Of a DNA stretch of 64,000 nucleotides, positions 39,896-48,678 are shown piece by piece. The position numbers were made by a program, and so were the translations under genes. The stretch comes from Dokdonella_A sp963758365 (lineage in GTDB: Bacteria; Pseudomonadota; Gammaproteobacteria; Xanthomonadales; Rhodanobacteraceae): assembly GCA_963758365.1 (NCBI GenBank), contig CAVWVB010000001.1, forward strand, positions 62,001 to 126,000, in the 5' to 3' direction. The notes beneath the pieces were generated by a model. That model was not told where the DNA came from. It worked only from the letters and a program-made list of their open reading frames with translations, and did no database searches. Numbering within the stretch: the first letter of the stretch is position 1; each line of letters starts with the position of its first letter.

Positions 39896-41687
39896 CGGTC
39901 TGCTCGACGTTGCGGCCGGTATCGGCCTGGAACAGCCGCTCCAGGTCCGCGCGGGCTTCCACCGCAGACTGCATCAGCGCCGCCTCGTCGTCGTAGACCG
40001 GATACTGGTCGGCGAGAATGCGTTCATCGTGCTCGCGGAAGCGCCGCACATACTCGCCGGCACTCGCCGCATCGTAGCCGAGGCCCTCGAACACATGACG
40101 GGCGAGTTCGAGGCTCGAGAAAAACGTGTCGCGCACGATCGTGCCGATGTTGAGGTCCATCAGCCTGAAGACATGTTGACGATTGCGCGCGCGCGCGTAC
40201 ACCTTCAGATGCGGGAAGTGACGCTTGAGAATGCGCGCGGTGCGCAGGTTCGAATCCGGATCCTCGGTGGCGAGCACGAAAACTTCGGCCTTGTCGGCCT
40301 GCGCCGCGCGCAGCAGCTCCAGTCGCGATGCATCGCCGTAGAAAACGACGTTGCCGAAGCGACGCATGAAGTCGACCTGCTCGGGGTCACTCTCGAGCGC
40401 AGTGAACGGTATCCGGTTTGCATTGAGCATGCGCGCGACGATCTGTCCGACGCGACCCATGCCGGCGATGATCACGCGCGGCGTTGCGGCGTCGACCGTA
40501 TCGTACTCGCGTTTCGGTTTAGCCCGGCCTTGCGGGAACAGCTCGCCGCGCACGCGCACCAGCAGCGGGGTGACCATCATCGACAGGGTGATGACCAGAA
40601 TCGCGAGGTCGCGCTGGGCGCCCGTGATCAGCGCGTTTTCGGCCGATAGGCCGAACACGACGAATGCGAATTCCCCGCCCTGCGCGAGCAACGCCGCGAG
40701 GGCGACGGACTGGGCATTGTCTTCGCGTGCGCCAACCCTGGCGACCGCGTACAGAACGAGTGCCTTCAGAGCGACCAGTGCGAGCAGCAGGCCGCCGATC
40801 AGTTGTGGCTGCCCGAGCGCCATGCGCAGATCGAGCGCCATGCCGACACCGATGAAAAACAGGCCGAGCAACAGGCCGCGGAACGGCTCGATCTGCGCCT
40901 CGATCTCGTGGCGATACTCGGAATCGGCGAGCAGCACGCCGGCGAGGAACGCGCCGAGCGACATCGAGATGCCGGCGAGCTGCATCAGCCAGGCGGTGCC
41001 CATGACCACGAGCAGGGCGGTCGCGGTGAAGACCTCGGGAGTTCCGACACGTGCCGCGGTGCGGAACAGCGGGCGCAGCAGGTAGCGCCCGCCGATGATC
41101 ACCAGCGCGATGGTTGCGATCACGCGCAGCGCTGCGGTCCATTCCGAGCCGAGGCTCGTGGCCGCCTGCACGCCGCCGAGGATCGGTATCAATGCGAGGA
41201 GCGGGATCGCGGCGACGTCCTGGAACAGCAGTATCGCGAAGCCGAGGCGCCCGTGCGCGCTGGTCAGCTCCTTGCGTTCGGCCAGCAGCTGCAGATCGAT
41301 CGCGGTCGAGGACAGCGCGAGACCGAGACCGACGACGAGGCAGGCTTTCCAGCCGAGACCGAGTGCCCACGCGATGGCCGCGATCGCGAGCGCAGTGAGC
41401 GCCATCTGCAGGCTGCCGAGTCCGAACACGCTGCGGCGCATGACCCAGAGGCGCTGCGGCGACAGTTCCAGGCCGATCACGAACAACATCAGCACCACGC
41501 CGAACTCGGAGATTTGGGCGATCTGGCCGGTGTTGCCGATCAGGCCGAAACCGGACGGGCCGATCAGCACGCCCGCGCCGAGGTAGCCGATCACCGCGCC
41601 GAGCCGCCAGCGCTTCGCCAGCGGCACCGCGATCACGGTCGCCAGCAGCAGCACGACGGCATAGGGGAGGAATCCGTGGTCTGGCAC
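39882..41687 (-). CDS. Kef-type CPA2 cation:proton antiporter with TrkA-N domain
   Basis: A 601-residue protein. Residues 1-380 form about 12 membrane helices of the Na+/H+ exchanger fold (GYLGAGVLIGPSGFGLIGNT, FVIGLELSPQRLW, GLALSSTAIDLQLLAERKEL, LLFQDVAAIPLLALIPILGG). About 410-530 is a TrkA-N/RCK Rossmann domain (RVIIAGMGRVGQIVARML, VFYGDASRLELLRAA). It resembles KefB/KefC glutathione-gated potassium efflux systems. The start is GTG at 41687 with GGAG upstream. The gene end overlaps the DprE1-like gene. No kefF/kefG ancillary gene is nearby. Confidence 0.92.
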   Translation of the reverse strand: MPDHGFLPYAVVLLLATVIAVPLAKRWRLGAVIGYLGAGVLIGPSGFGLIGNTGQIAQISEFGVVLMLFVIGLELSPQRLWVMRRSVFGLGSLQMALTALAIAAIAWALGLGWKACLVVGLGLALSSTAIDLQLLAERKELTSAHGRLGFAILLFQDVAAIPLLALIPILGGVQAATSLGSEWTAALRVIATIALVIIGGRYLLRPLFRTAARVGTPEVFTATALLVVMGTAWLMQLAGISMSLGAFLAGVLLADSEYRHEIEAQIEPFRGLLLGLFFIGVGMALDLRMALGQPQLIGGLLLALVALKALVLYAVARVGAREDNAQSVALAALLAQGGEFAFVVFGLSAENALITGAQRDLAILVITLSMMVTPLLVRVRGELFPQGRAKPKREYDTVDAATPRVIIAGMGRVGQIVARMLNANRIPFTALESDPEQVDFMRRFGNVVFYGDASRLELLRAAQADKAEVFVLATEDPDSNLRTARILKRHFPHLKVYARARNRQHVFRLMDLNIGTIVRDTFFSSLELARHVFEGLGYDAASAGEYVRRFREHDERILADQYPVYDDEAALMQSAVEARADLERLFQADTGRNVEQTDGAA

Positions 41688-41792
41688 GCGCGCTCCGGAA
41701 GTGCCAGCGGATTATCGCATGCGGTCCAGTCGTCGCAGCGGCTGAGACCCGCTTCGGCCACGCTGCGGATTCCTCACGATCGGAGCACCCGC

Positions 41793-42242
41793 ATGTTGAC
41801 CGTTGCGCTCGTGGTACCTGAACCTTCGATCCGCGTCCGGGTTGCGCCCGCAGCATGCGCCGCGCGTTCGGCGTCGTGGCGCGCCACACGCAATCGCACG
41901 CCGTCCTCGTCCCTGCTGCTGCTCGGCTGGCTCGCGATCGGCACGTTTGCATGGTGCGTGGTTCCGGCTGCGCGCGGCGGCACGACATTCGGCGCGACCC
42001 TGCCCTTCTGGCTGGTCGCGGCGCCCATGCTCGATCTCGCATGGCTCTGGCGCGCGCGCCTGCTGCAGGTTCTGCGGCGCGCGTTGACCCGCGTGGTTCC
42101 GCGCGCACGCGGGCCGAACAGGCGCCTCGTGCTTCGCGCTGGACGAGCGGACGCGCCTCAGGCGCGCGTGCCAAGCCGCTTGCGCTCCATGCGGCGCAGG
42201 AACTCGTCCATGATGCGCCGGTACAGGTCATCGCCGAGGTAG
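41793..42242 (+). CDS. Small membrane protein of unknown function
   Basis: Up to 149 residues. A hydrophobic centre (SSLLLLGWLAIGTFAWCVVP, TLPFWLVAAPMLDLAWLWR) would form two membrane helices; the rest is basic and poorly conserved in appearance. ATG at 41793 has CGGAG seven bases upstream. The frame overlaps the convergent RimK-like gene by about 85 bases, so either the true end is earlier or the overlap is real. No family is recognised. Confidence 0.5.
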   Translation: MLTVALVVPEPSIRVRVAPAACAARSASWRATRNRTPSSSLLLLGWLAIGTFAWCVVPAARGGTTFGATLPFWLVAAPMLDLAWLWRARLLQVLRRALTRVVPRARGPNRRLVLRAGRADAPQARVPSRLRSMRRRNSSMMRRYRSSPR

Positions 42243-43642
42243 GCATCTTCAACACCGGCGTCGATCGATGGATTGTCGTTGACCTCGATGATCGCGAGGC
42301 GATCATCGAGCTGCTTGAGGTCCACCCCGTAGAGACCGTCGCCGATCGGCGCCGTGGCGCGCAGTGCAAGCTTGATCACTTCTGCCGGCGCCGAGCGCGC
42401 CGGCAGCGTCTCGAATCCACCGGATTTGGCAGTGCCCTTGGCGCCATGGTTGTAGATCTGCCAGTGGCCGCGCGACATGAAATATTTGCACGCATAGATC
42501 GGCTCGCGGTTGAGCACGCCGATGCGCCAGTCGAATTCGGTAAACATGAATTCCTGGGCAAGCACGAGCGCGGTGTGCTGGAACAGGTCGTCTGCCGCAG
42601 CCTTGAGCTGCTCGACGTTCTCCGCCTTGACGATGCCGCGTGAAAACGAACCGTCGGGAATCTTCAGGACGATAGGGAATCCGAGGATGTCGGGCAATTC
42701 GACCAGCTTCTTCGGTTCATCGCGATACAGGATTTCGGTACGCGGCGTAGGCAGCTTGCGTGCCTTCATCATGTCATGCAGGTAGATCTTGTTCGTGCAC
42801 TTGAGAATCGAGCTCGGGTCGTCGATGACGACCATGTCCTCCTTCTCGGCGCGATTCGCGAACCGGTACGTGTGGTTGTCCAGCGCGGTCGTTTCGCGGA
42901 TGAAAAGGCCGTCGTACTCGGCGAGCTTCGTATAGTCGTTCTTGCTCAGCGTGTCGACCTCGATGCCGAGTTCGGCGCCCGCCTCGATGAACGCCTTCAG
43001 GGCGCGCTTGTTCGACGGCGGCATCGGGTCGAGCGGATCGGCGAGCATCGCGAGGTCGAAACGGAACTTGCGGCGCGCTCGCGGCTTGCGCCAGAGTTTC
43101 TTGGAGAACTTGTCGAGCGCCTGTGCGAACGCGTCCTCCTGCGGATCGGACAAGGTGTGCAGACCGGACGGCTTGATCGCGGCGATCTGCCAGACCCGCT
43201 CGCGCTCGAACTCGATGCGCAGGATCGGACATGGAAACGTCTCGAACACCTGTCGGGCGATATCCTCGAGCGCCGGATACGAGGTCTCGCCGAAATACAC
43301 GAGCACACCGAAGTCCGTTGTGTCGCGACCGCCCGCAGGCAGGAACTTGCCGAGTTTGGCGTTGAGATCCTCGATGTCGAGACCGTACAGCGAGCGCCGG
43401 CGCAGGTCATTGATCGCGCGCACCGAGGGGATCACCTTGTGACCGCGCGCCTCCGCGAGCAGCGAGACGTAGTAGCCGGTGCCGAGATACTTGTAGGTGC
43501 GGCACAGATTGATGACCTGGGTGCGTTCGTCGTCGGCGCCGACGGGCTGCTTCAGATAATCCTGGGCGGTGACGACGTTGTCGGAGGGATAGTAGGAACC
43601 CCAGTCCGAAGCCTTTTCGACGACGATGACGAGCCGGCTCAT
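42158..43642 (-). CDS. RimK-family ATP-grasp ligase with N-terminal extension
   Basis: A 494-residue protein. The first 250 residues or so (MSRLVIVVEKASDWGSYYPS, CRTYKYLGTGYYVSLLAEAR) match the RLAN-type region that precedes the ATP-grasp domain in this RimK subgroup. From about 270 the ATP-grasp fold has LPTPRTEIL, FPIVLKIPDGSFSRGIVK, LAQEFMFTEFDWRIGVLN and AIIEVNDNPSIDAGVED, with the terminal metal/ATP Glu-x-Asn motif intact. RimK enzymes ligate amino acids to protein or peptide carboxylates. ATG at 43642 fits the family; an open frame upstream does not. The GNAT gene diverges from it, and this pairing recurs in other proteobacteria. Confidence 0.92.
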   Translation of the reverse strand: MSRLVIVVEKASDWGSYYPSDNVVTAQDYLKQPVGADDERTQVINLCRTYKYLGTGYYVSLLAEARGHKVIPSVRAINDLRRRSLYGLDIEDLNAKLGKFLPAGGRDTTDFGVLVYFGETSYPALEDIARQVFETFPCPILRIEFERERVWQIAAIKPSGLHTLSDPQEDAFAQALDKFSKKLWRKPRARRKFRFDLAMLADPLDPMPPSNKRALKAFIEAGAELGIEVDTLSKNDYTKLAEYDGLFIRETTALDNHTYRFANRAEKEDMVVIDDPSSILKCTNKIYLHDMMKARKLPTPRTEILYRDEPKKLVELPDILGFPIVLKIPDGSFSRGIVKAENVEQLKAAADDLFQHTALVLAQEFMFTEFDWRIGVLNREPIYACKYFMSRGHWQIYNHGAKGTAKSGGFETLPARSAPAEVIKLALRATAPIGDGLYGVDLKQLDDRLAIIEVNDNPSIDAGVEDAYLGDDLYRRIMDEFLRRMERKRLGTRA

Positions 43643-43884
43643 GGGCAGGATCCGTACAGCATCCGCAGGACCCCGGGTCGAACGCATCCGCCGCGCAGGC
43701 GCGGAACCGGTGCGGCAATGGAGAGGCCGGCGATCGTCATGTCGGGTTCGCGGCGCGCAGTCTGACATAGCGAAGCGCGCGCGTGGAGGGCCTGCCGTTC
43801 CCGCGCTCCGCCGCCGTTGCGTACAGAAGCCGACACGGTCCCGCCTCGTTGCGGCCACCCGGCGCAGCGACTAGGCTGCGCGTC

Positions 43885-44379
43885 GTGCCGGTCCCGCGCA
43901 ATTCCCCGATCGTTCCTCGCTCGAGACACGCGGATACGCGCGTGCGCGCGGCGACGATCGACGATCTCGCGCCGCTCGTCGCTCTCGAAAACGCGACGTT
44001 CGCGGTCGATCGTCTCAGCGAGCGCCAGCTGCGCCGGCATCTGGACAGCGCGAGCGCTCGCTTGCTGGTCGCGGTGCATGAACACCGCGTCGTCGGCTCG
44101 GCCGTGCTGTTTTTCCGCCGCGGCAGCACGGTCGCGCGGCTCTATTCGATCGCGGTCTCCGCGCACGAACGTGGTCTCGGTCTCGGTGCGATCCTGCTGG
44201 AAGCTGCGGAGCGCTGCGCGCGCACCCGGGGCAAGCGCCGACTGCGTCTGGAAGTGCGCCTGGACAATGTGTCCGCGCAGCGCTTCTACGAAACCGCCGG
44301 CTACCGCCGTTTCGGCGTTCGGGATGGCTACTACGAAGACGGCCACGCGGCATGGCGCTACGAGAAAACTCTGGACTGA
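43885..44379 (+). CDS. GNAT-family N-acetyltransferase
   Basis: About 164 residues of a RimI-like GNAT: RAATIDDLAPLVALENATFA at the N-terminus, LLVAVHEHRVVGSAVLFFRR, the acetyl-CoA loop VSAHERGLGLGAILLEAAER, and NVSAQRFYETAGYRRFGVRD near the end. It resembles the acetyltransferase half of the GNAT/peptidase-C39 proteins that accompany RLAN-RimK ligases, but the C39 half is absent. The start is uncertain: GTG at 43885 is used, ATG at 43783 is possible. It is divergent from the RimK gene with a short shared upstream region. Confidence 0.85.
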   Translation: MPVPRNSPIVPRSRHADTRVRAATIDDLAPLVALENATFAVDRLSERQLRRHLDSASARLLVAVHEHRVVGSAVLFFRRGSTVARLYSIAVSAHERGLGLGAILLEAAERCARTRGKRRLRLEVRLDNVSAQRFYETAGYRRFGVRDGYYEDGHAAWRYEKTLD

Positions 44380-44387
44380 CTTCACGT

Positions 44388-45065
44388 CTACCAGCCCGCC
44401 GCCTCGATTTTCGCCGCGGTTGCCGCGTCGGCGGGGCGTGCGACCAGGCCGCCGGCCGCCGCGAGGGTGACCGTGAAGTGGCCATCGTCGACGAACGGAA
44501 GATAGGCCGCGCTGCCATAGTCGGCATCGATCCACGGCACCCAGTGCGGGAATCGTCGCTTCAGTGTCCACAGGTCGAGCACCGGCGAATCGGCGAGCGC
44601 AACCACGCTCTTCGGCATCGCGCGCTCGGCGGCGATGTCATGATGGCGCCCGCTGATGCGATCGAGGCGGTACAGCGGCGGCGCGCCGAGCGCGACCGCG
44701 CGCAGATCCCACTTGATCACGCGCGCATCGAGCTGCCAGTCATCGCCGTCGAGCGTCGCCTCCCGCTGTGAGCCGTCAGGGAGACGGATCGTCACCGCAT
44801 GTCGCCCGTCGGCGAGGGTCCGCGTGTCGAGTTGCGCGACCAGCGCTTCGGAAGCCAGGCGTCGATAGCCGAGCAGGGTCGTCGCCGCGAGTGCGCCGAG
44901 CAACGCGAGCAGGAGAAAGATCGCGCACCAGAGCGCCCGGTGGCCCGCGGCGAACCGGCGCCGCGCACGCCAGCAGCGGCGCATATGCAGGCCGTGGGAC
45001 AGCGCAGCCAGCGCGGCCAGCGCGGCGAGGACGTAGACAACGACCAGGATCGGCATCAGCGACAT
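44388..45065 (-). CDS. Inner-membrane protein of unknown function
   Basis: A 225-residue protein with two N-terminal membrane helices (MSLMPILVVVYVLAALAALA, LWCAIFLLLALLGALAATTL) around a basic cytoplasmic loop, then a soluble extracytoplasmic domain with LADGRHAVTIRLPDGSQREA, a WDLRAVALGAPP segment and a conserved-looking WVPWIDADYGSAAYLPF. The domain is not recognised. ATG at 45065 fits the first helix; upstream open sequence is the reverse of lptM. It converges with the GNAT gene and diverges from lptM. Confidence 0.8.
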   Translation of the reverse strand: MSLMPILVVVYVLAALAALAALSHGLHMRRCWRARRRFAAGHRALWCAIFLLLALLGALAATTLLGYRRLASEALVAQLDTRTLADGRHAVTIRLPDGSQREATLDGDDWQLDARVIKWDLRAVALGAPPLYRLDRISGRHHDIAAERAMPKSVVALADSPVLDLWTLKRRFPHWVPWIDADYGSAAYLPFVDDGHFTVTLAAAGGLVARPADAATAAKIEAAGW

Positions 45066-45134
45066 CGCCCAAGCATACCCGTTGCCACCGCCGACGGCCG
45101 CTATACTGGAGCAAATCTTCGCCGGATCCGATCC

Positions 45135-45305
45135 ATGTCCGTGTCGCACCTGTCGAGTCGTAGCCTGATCCTGCTGGCGCTGGTCGCCATCCTGTTGAGC
45201 GCATGCGGCAACAAGGGAAATCTGGTCAAGCCGGAGCCGCCGCAACCGCCCGCATCCGCTGCGGCCACCGCGACGCCGCCGGTTCCGCCGCCCGAAACAC
45301 ATTGA
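45135..45305 (+). CDS. lptM: LptM (YifL)-like small lipoprotein
   Basis: A 56-residue lipoprotein: signal peptide with lipobox LLSACGNKG, followed by GNLVKPEPPQPPA and a Pro/Ala-rich tail. The GxxGxLxxP pattern after the Cys and the position directly upstream of dapF are the marks of LptM, the lipoprotein that assists LptD assembly in the outer membrane. The ATG at 45135 lacks a strong ribosome site. The LptM role is established in E. coli and inferred here from the motif and the dapF context. Confidence 0.88.
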   Translation: MSVSHLSSRSLILLALVAILLSACGNKGNLVKPEPPQPPASAAATATPPVPPPETH

Positions 45306-45325
45306 TCCACGCGCGGCAGATGCAC

Positions 45326-46165
45326 ATGCGCTTCAGCAAGATGCACGGACTCGGCAACGACTTCGTCGTCGTCGACTGCCGCCGCGCGCCGCTCGCGCTG
45401 GATAGCGCGGCGATTCGTTTGCTCGGCGACCGCCATTTCGGGGTCGGGTTCGATCAGCTGCTCACGATCGAGGCCGCGCGCGACCCGTCGTGCGCGTTTG
45501 CCTACGCAATCTGGAATGCCGACGGGACGCGTTCCGGTCAATGCGGCAATGGCCTGCGCTGCATTGCGCGCTGGCTCGATCGCGAAGGGCTGCTCGGCGA
45601 GCGCAGCGTTCGACTCGAAAGTCCGTCCGGGCCGGTCACGGTCGAGCTGCTCGACGCGGGTCGGGTGCGCGCCGACATGGGCGAGCCGCGCTTCGATGCC
45701 GCGTCGATTCCGCTGCGCCTCGACGCCGCCGCGACGCGGGAACCGCAGCATACGATCGATGTCGCGGGACGCGGGATCGAGATCGGTGCGGTCTCGATGG
45801 GCAATCCGCATGCGGTCGTCGAGGTCGAAAGCGTCGCGGATGCGCCGGTCGCGGTGCTTGGACCGCAAATCGAACACGCGAGCGCGTTCCCGCAGCGCTG
45901 CAACGTCGGCTTCGCCGAACTGCTGGGCCGCGATGCGATCCGGCTGCGCGTATGGGAGCGTGGCGTCGGCGAAACCCTGGCCTGCGGCAGCGGCGCGTGC
46001 GCGGCGGTTGCGGTGCTGCGCCGACGCGCTAAGCTCGACCCCGACGTGCGCGTCGCGTTGCCCGGAGGGGAGCTCGGTATCCACTGGGACGGCCCCGGTC
46101 ACCCGTTGTGGATGAGCGGACCGGCGACGTTTGCATTCGAGGGCGTGTGGCCGATGCCGGCCTGA
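45326..46165 (+). CDS. dapF: Diaminopimelate epimerase
   Basis: A 279-residue enzyme interconverting LL- and meso-diaminopimelate for lysine and peptidoglycan. The start MRFSKMHGLGNDFVVVD is standard. The two catalytic cysteines are in QCGNGLRCIARW and LACGSGACAAVAV. The length matches E. coli DapF (274). ATG at 45326 is preferred; ATG at 45320 is two codons earlier. It lies 20 bases after lptM in the lptM-dapF-DUF484-xerC order typical of gammaproteobacteria. Confidence 0.96.
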   Translation: MRFSKMHGLGNDFVVVDCRRAPLALDSAAIRLLGDRHFGVGFDQLLTIEAARDPSCAFAYAIWNADGTRSGQCGNGLRCIARWLDREGLLGERSVRLESPSGPVTVELLDAGRVRADMGEPRFDAASIPLRLDAAATREPQHTIDVAGRGIEIGAVSMGNPHAVVEVESVADAPVAVLGPQIEHASAFPQRCNVGFAELLGRDAIRLRVWERGVGETLACGSGACAAVAVLRRRAKLDPDVRVALPGGELGIHWDGPGHPLWMSGPATFAFEGVWPMPA

Positions 46166-46275
46166 GGCAATGCGCCCGACATGCGCCCGGCTGCAGCGGG
46201 TTCCACGGACCGATGGTTTCAGGATTCGGCAGTATCCGGCGATACGACCAGGCGCGGACTACCAGTGAGGATCCC

Positions 46276-46962
46276 ATGAGTGAACTCAGCGTCAAGGAAG
46301 GTCTCAATGCGATGGACGTTGCCAGCTACCTGCGTCGTCATCCGGAGTTCCTCAACGAGTTCCCGGATCTCGCGCTCGCGCTGGTGCTGCCGCGCGAACA
46401 GGGTCCGGCGGCGTCGCTTGCGAGCTACCAGCTCGACGTGCTGCGCGACAAGAACCGTGATCTGGGTCGGCGCCTGCATGATCTGATCGAGATCGCGCAC
46501 GAGAACGAGACGCTGATGGTGCGCGTGCACACGCTGACCCTCGCGCTGATGCGCGCGCGATCGCTCGCGGACACGAGCAGCGCGATCGTTGCGGCGCTGA
46601 CCGAGGACTTCGATACCGATCTCGTGCGTCTCGTTCTGTTCCGCGCCGACCCGGACCTGCCGGCTGCCGAATGGCTCATTGCCGAACCTTCCGGGGTCGG
46701 CGCGTTCCCCGCATTCGCGGAGTTCTTCAAGCGGCTCGAGCCGCTGTGCGGGCGCCTGCAGCAGGACAAGCTCGACGCGCTGTTCGCGGCCAGGGCCGCC
46801 GACGTGCAATCCGCGGTGCTGTTGCCGATCGGTTCGATCGGCATGCTCGCGATCGCCAGTCACGACCCGAACCGCTTTCATCCGGGCATGGGCACCGTGT
46901 TCCTGAAACTGATCGGCGAGGCGGTTTCGACGGCGCTTGCGCGTTTTCCGGTCAAGACCTGA
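46276..46962 (+). CDS. DUF484 family protein
   Basis: A 228-residue protein with an N-terminal region (VASYLRRHPEFLNEFPDLAL), a coiled-coil segment and a GAF-like C-terminal half (AVLLPIGSIGMLAIASHDPN, FHPGMGTVFLKLIGEAVSTA). DUF484 proteins are regularly encoded between dapF and xerC; the function is unknown. ATG at 46276 has GAGGAT just upstream. The xerC start follows four bases after the stop. Confidence 0.92.
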   Translation: MSELSVKEGLNAMDVASYLRRHPEFLNEFPDLALALVLPREQGPAASLASYQLDVLRDKNRDLGRRLHDLIEIAHENETLMVRVHTLTLALMRARSLADTSSAIVAALTEDFDTDLVRLVLFRADPDLPAAEWLIAEPSGVGAFPAFAEFFKRLEPLCGRLQQDKLDALFAARAADVQSAVLLPIGSIGMLAIASHDPNRFHPGMGTVFLKLIGEAVSTALARFPVKT

Positions 46963-46965
46963 GAC

Positions 46966-47889
46966 ATGGCCGTGGCTGCGCGCGCGGATTCCCTGGGCGG
47001 ACCGGTCGACCGGTTTCTGGTGTATCTGCGCAGCGAACGCCGCTATGCGCCGAGTACGCTCGAGCACTACGCGCATGCGCTGACCCGGCTTGCCGAGTTC
47101 TGCGAACGGCGCGGCCTGCGTCGCTGGTCCGAACTCAAGGCCGATCAGGCGCAGTCGCTGCTCGCCGAACAACATCGCCTGCGCGGTTATTCTCCATCGA
47201 CGTTGCGCGGCATCGCCTCGGCCTGGCGCAGTTTCTTCCGCTACCTCGCGCGCGAGGGCGAGGTAGCGACCAATCCCGCGATAGGCCTGCGTTCACCCAA
47301 GCTCAAGCGCAAGCTGCCCGACGTGCTCGATGCGGACGAAATGGCGGCGCTCGTCGAGGTTCCGGGCGACGACGCCGAGGCGGTGCGCGACCGTGCGCTG
47401 CTCGAACTTCTGTATTCGAGCGGTCTGCGTGTCGCCGAGCTGTGCGGCGTGCGCTGGCGCGACTTCGAAGCCGGCGACGGCGCGCTGCGCGTGACCGGCA
47501 AGGGATCGAAGACGCGTATCGTGCCGGTCGGATCCAGAGCGCGGGCTGCGCTCGCGGCGCTGCGCGATCTGGACGCGCCCGGCGCCGACGATCCGCTCGT
47601 GCGCGGCGGTCGCGGCCGGCCGCTGACGCCGAATGGCGTGCGTGCGCGGCTCCGCCGCCGGGCCCAGGCGCAGGGTGTCTGGAAGCGCGTCTATCCGCAT
47701 CTGCTGCGCCATTCCTGCGCGAGCCATCTGCTCGAGTCGTCCGGCGACCTGCGCGCGGTGCAGGAACTGCTCGGCCACGCCGACATCGGCACCACCCAGA
47801 TCTACACGCATCTGGATTTCCAGCATCTGGCCAAGGTCTACGATGCGGCCCATCCGCGCGCGCGGCGCAAGCGCGATCGCGATCCGTAG
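46966..47889 (+). CDS. xerC: Tyrosine recombinase XerC
   Basis: A 307-residue site-specific recombinase that, with XerD, resolves chromosome dimers at dif. The N-terminal SAM-like domain is at about 12-100. The catalytic set is complete: Arg in YSSGLRVAEL, Lys in GKGSKTR, His-x-x-Arg in HLLRHSCASHLL, His in LLGHADIGTT, and the Tyr nucleophile in QIYTHLDF. The length and the place after dapF-DUF484 identify it as XerC, not a phage integrase. It probably shares a transcript with DUF484. Confidence 0.96.
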   Translation: MAVAARADSLGGPVDRFLVYLRSERRYAPSTLEHYAHALTRLAEFCERRGLRRWSELKADQAQSLLAEQHRLRGYSPSTLRGIASAWRSFFRYLAREGEVATNPAIGLRSPKLKRKLPDVLDADEMAALVEVPGDDAEAVRDRALLELLYSSGLRVAELCGVRWRDFEAGDGALRVTGKGSKTRIVPVGSRARAALAALRDLDAPGADDPLVRGGRGRPLTPNGVRARLRRRAQAQGVWKRVYPHLLRHSCASHLLESSGDLRAVQELLGHADIGTTQIYTHLDFQHLAKVYDAAHPRARRKRDRDP

Positions 47890-48126
47890 GACCGCATGAG
47901 GCGGATTCCGGTCCAGGCATCCACGCCGCATGCCCCGCTTGCGCCCATTCGGTCCGGTCAGGCAATGCTGCTGTTCGCGTTCGGTGCATGCGCGGGCGAT
48001 GAATCGCACCGCGCACGATCGATGACCCCGGAATTCGTGGGGCGGCGATGGCGTTTGCAGCGCGAGCAGGGTTGCAATCCGCGTTGCCAACCCCACCTCC
48101 GCCTTTCCCGCAACCGGTTGAATGCC

Positions 48127-48678
48127 ATGGATAGTTTTCACGCTACCACGATCGTTTCGGTGCGCCGCGGCGAGCGCGTCGTGATTGGCGGAGACGGCCA
48201 GGTCACGCTCGGCAACACGGTGATGAAGGCCAATGCGAAGAAAGTGCGTCGCCTCGGCAATGGCAGCGTGCTGGCCGGTTTCGCGGGCGCGACCGCCGAT
48301 GCATTCACGCTGTTCGAGCTGTTCGAACAGAAGCTCGACAAGCACGGTGCCAATCTGACCCGCGCCGCGGTGGAACTGGCCAAGGACTGGCGCACCGAGC
48401 GCCGCCTCGGCAAGCTCGAGGCGCTGCTCGCGGTCGCCGACCAGTCGACCTCGCTGATCATCTCCGGCAACGGCGACGTGCTCGAGCCCGAGGACGGTCT
48501 GATCGCGATCGGCTCGGGCGGTCCGTTCGCGCTGGCCGCGGCGAAGGCCTTGCTCGAGCACACCGAGCTCGCGCCGCGCGCGATCGTCGAAAAGGCGTTG
48601 AGCATCGCCGGCGACATCTGCATCTATACCAATCACAACATCACCATCGAGGAGCTGGGAATCGGCGACGGCGGATAG
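48127..48678 (+). CDS. hslV: ATP-dependent protease peptidase subunit HslV
   Basis: A 183-residue proteasome-type peptidase. MDSFHATTIVSVRR shows the short propeptide; cleavage exposes the N-terminal Thr nucleophile of TTIVSVRR. GGDGQVTLGNTVMKANAKKV and AIGSGGPFALAAAKALL are typical. The stop TAG at 48676 is itself the first three bases of the first TAGGGAA repeat unit that follows. hslU begins 113 bases downstream. Confidence 0.97.
   Translation: MDSFHATTIVSVRRGERVVIGGDGQVTLGNTVMKANAKKVRRLGNGSVLAGFAGATADAFTLFELFEQKLDKHGANLTRAAVELAKDWRTERRLGKLEALLAVADQSTSLIISGNGDVLEPEDGLIAIGSGGPFALAAAKALLEHTELAPRAIVEKALSIAGDICIYTNHNITIEELGIGDGG

Noticed and set aside
40519..42369. Long minus-strand frame across the Kef gene start
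   Set aside because: It is out of frame with the Kef and RimK-like proteins and is highly Arg/Ala-rich without motifs.
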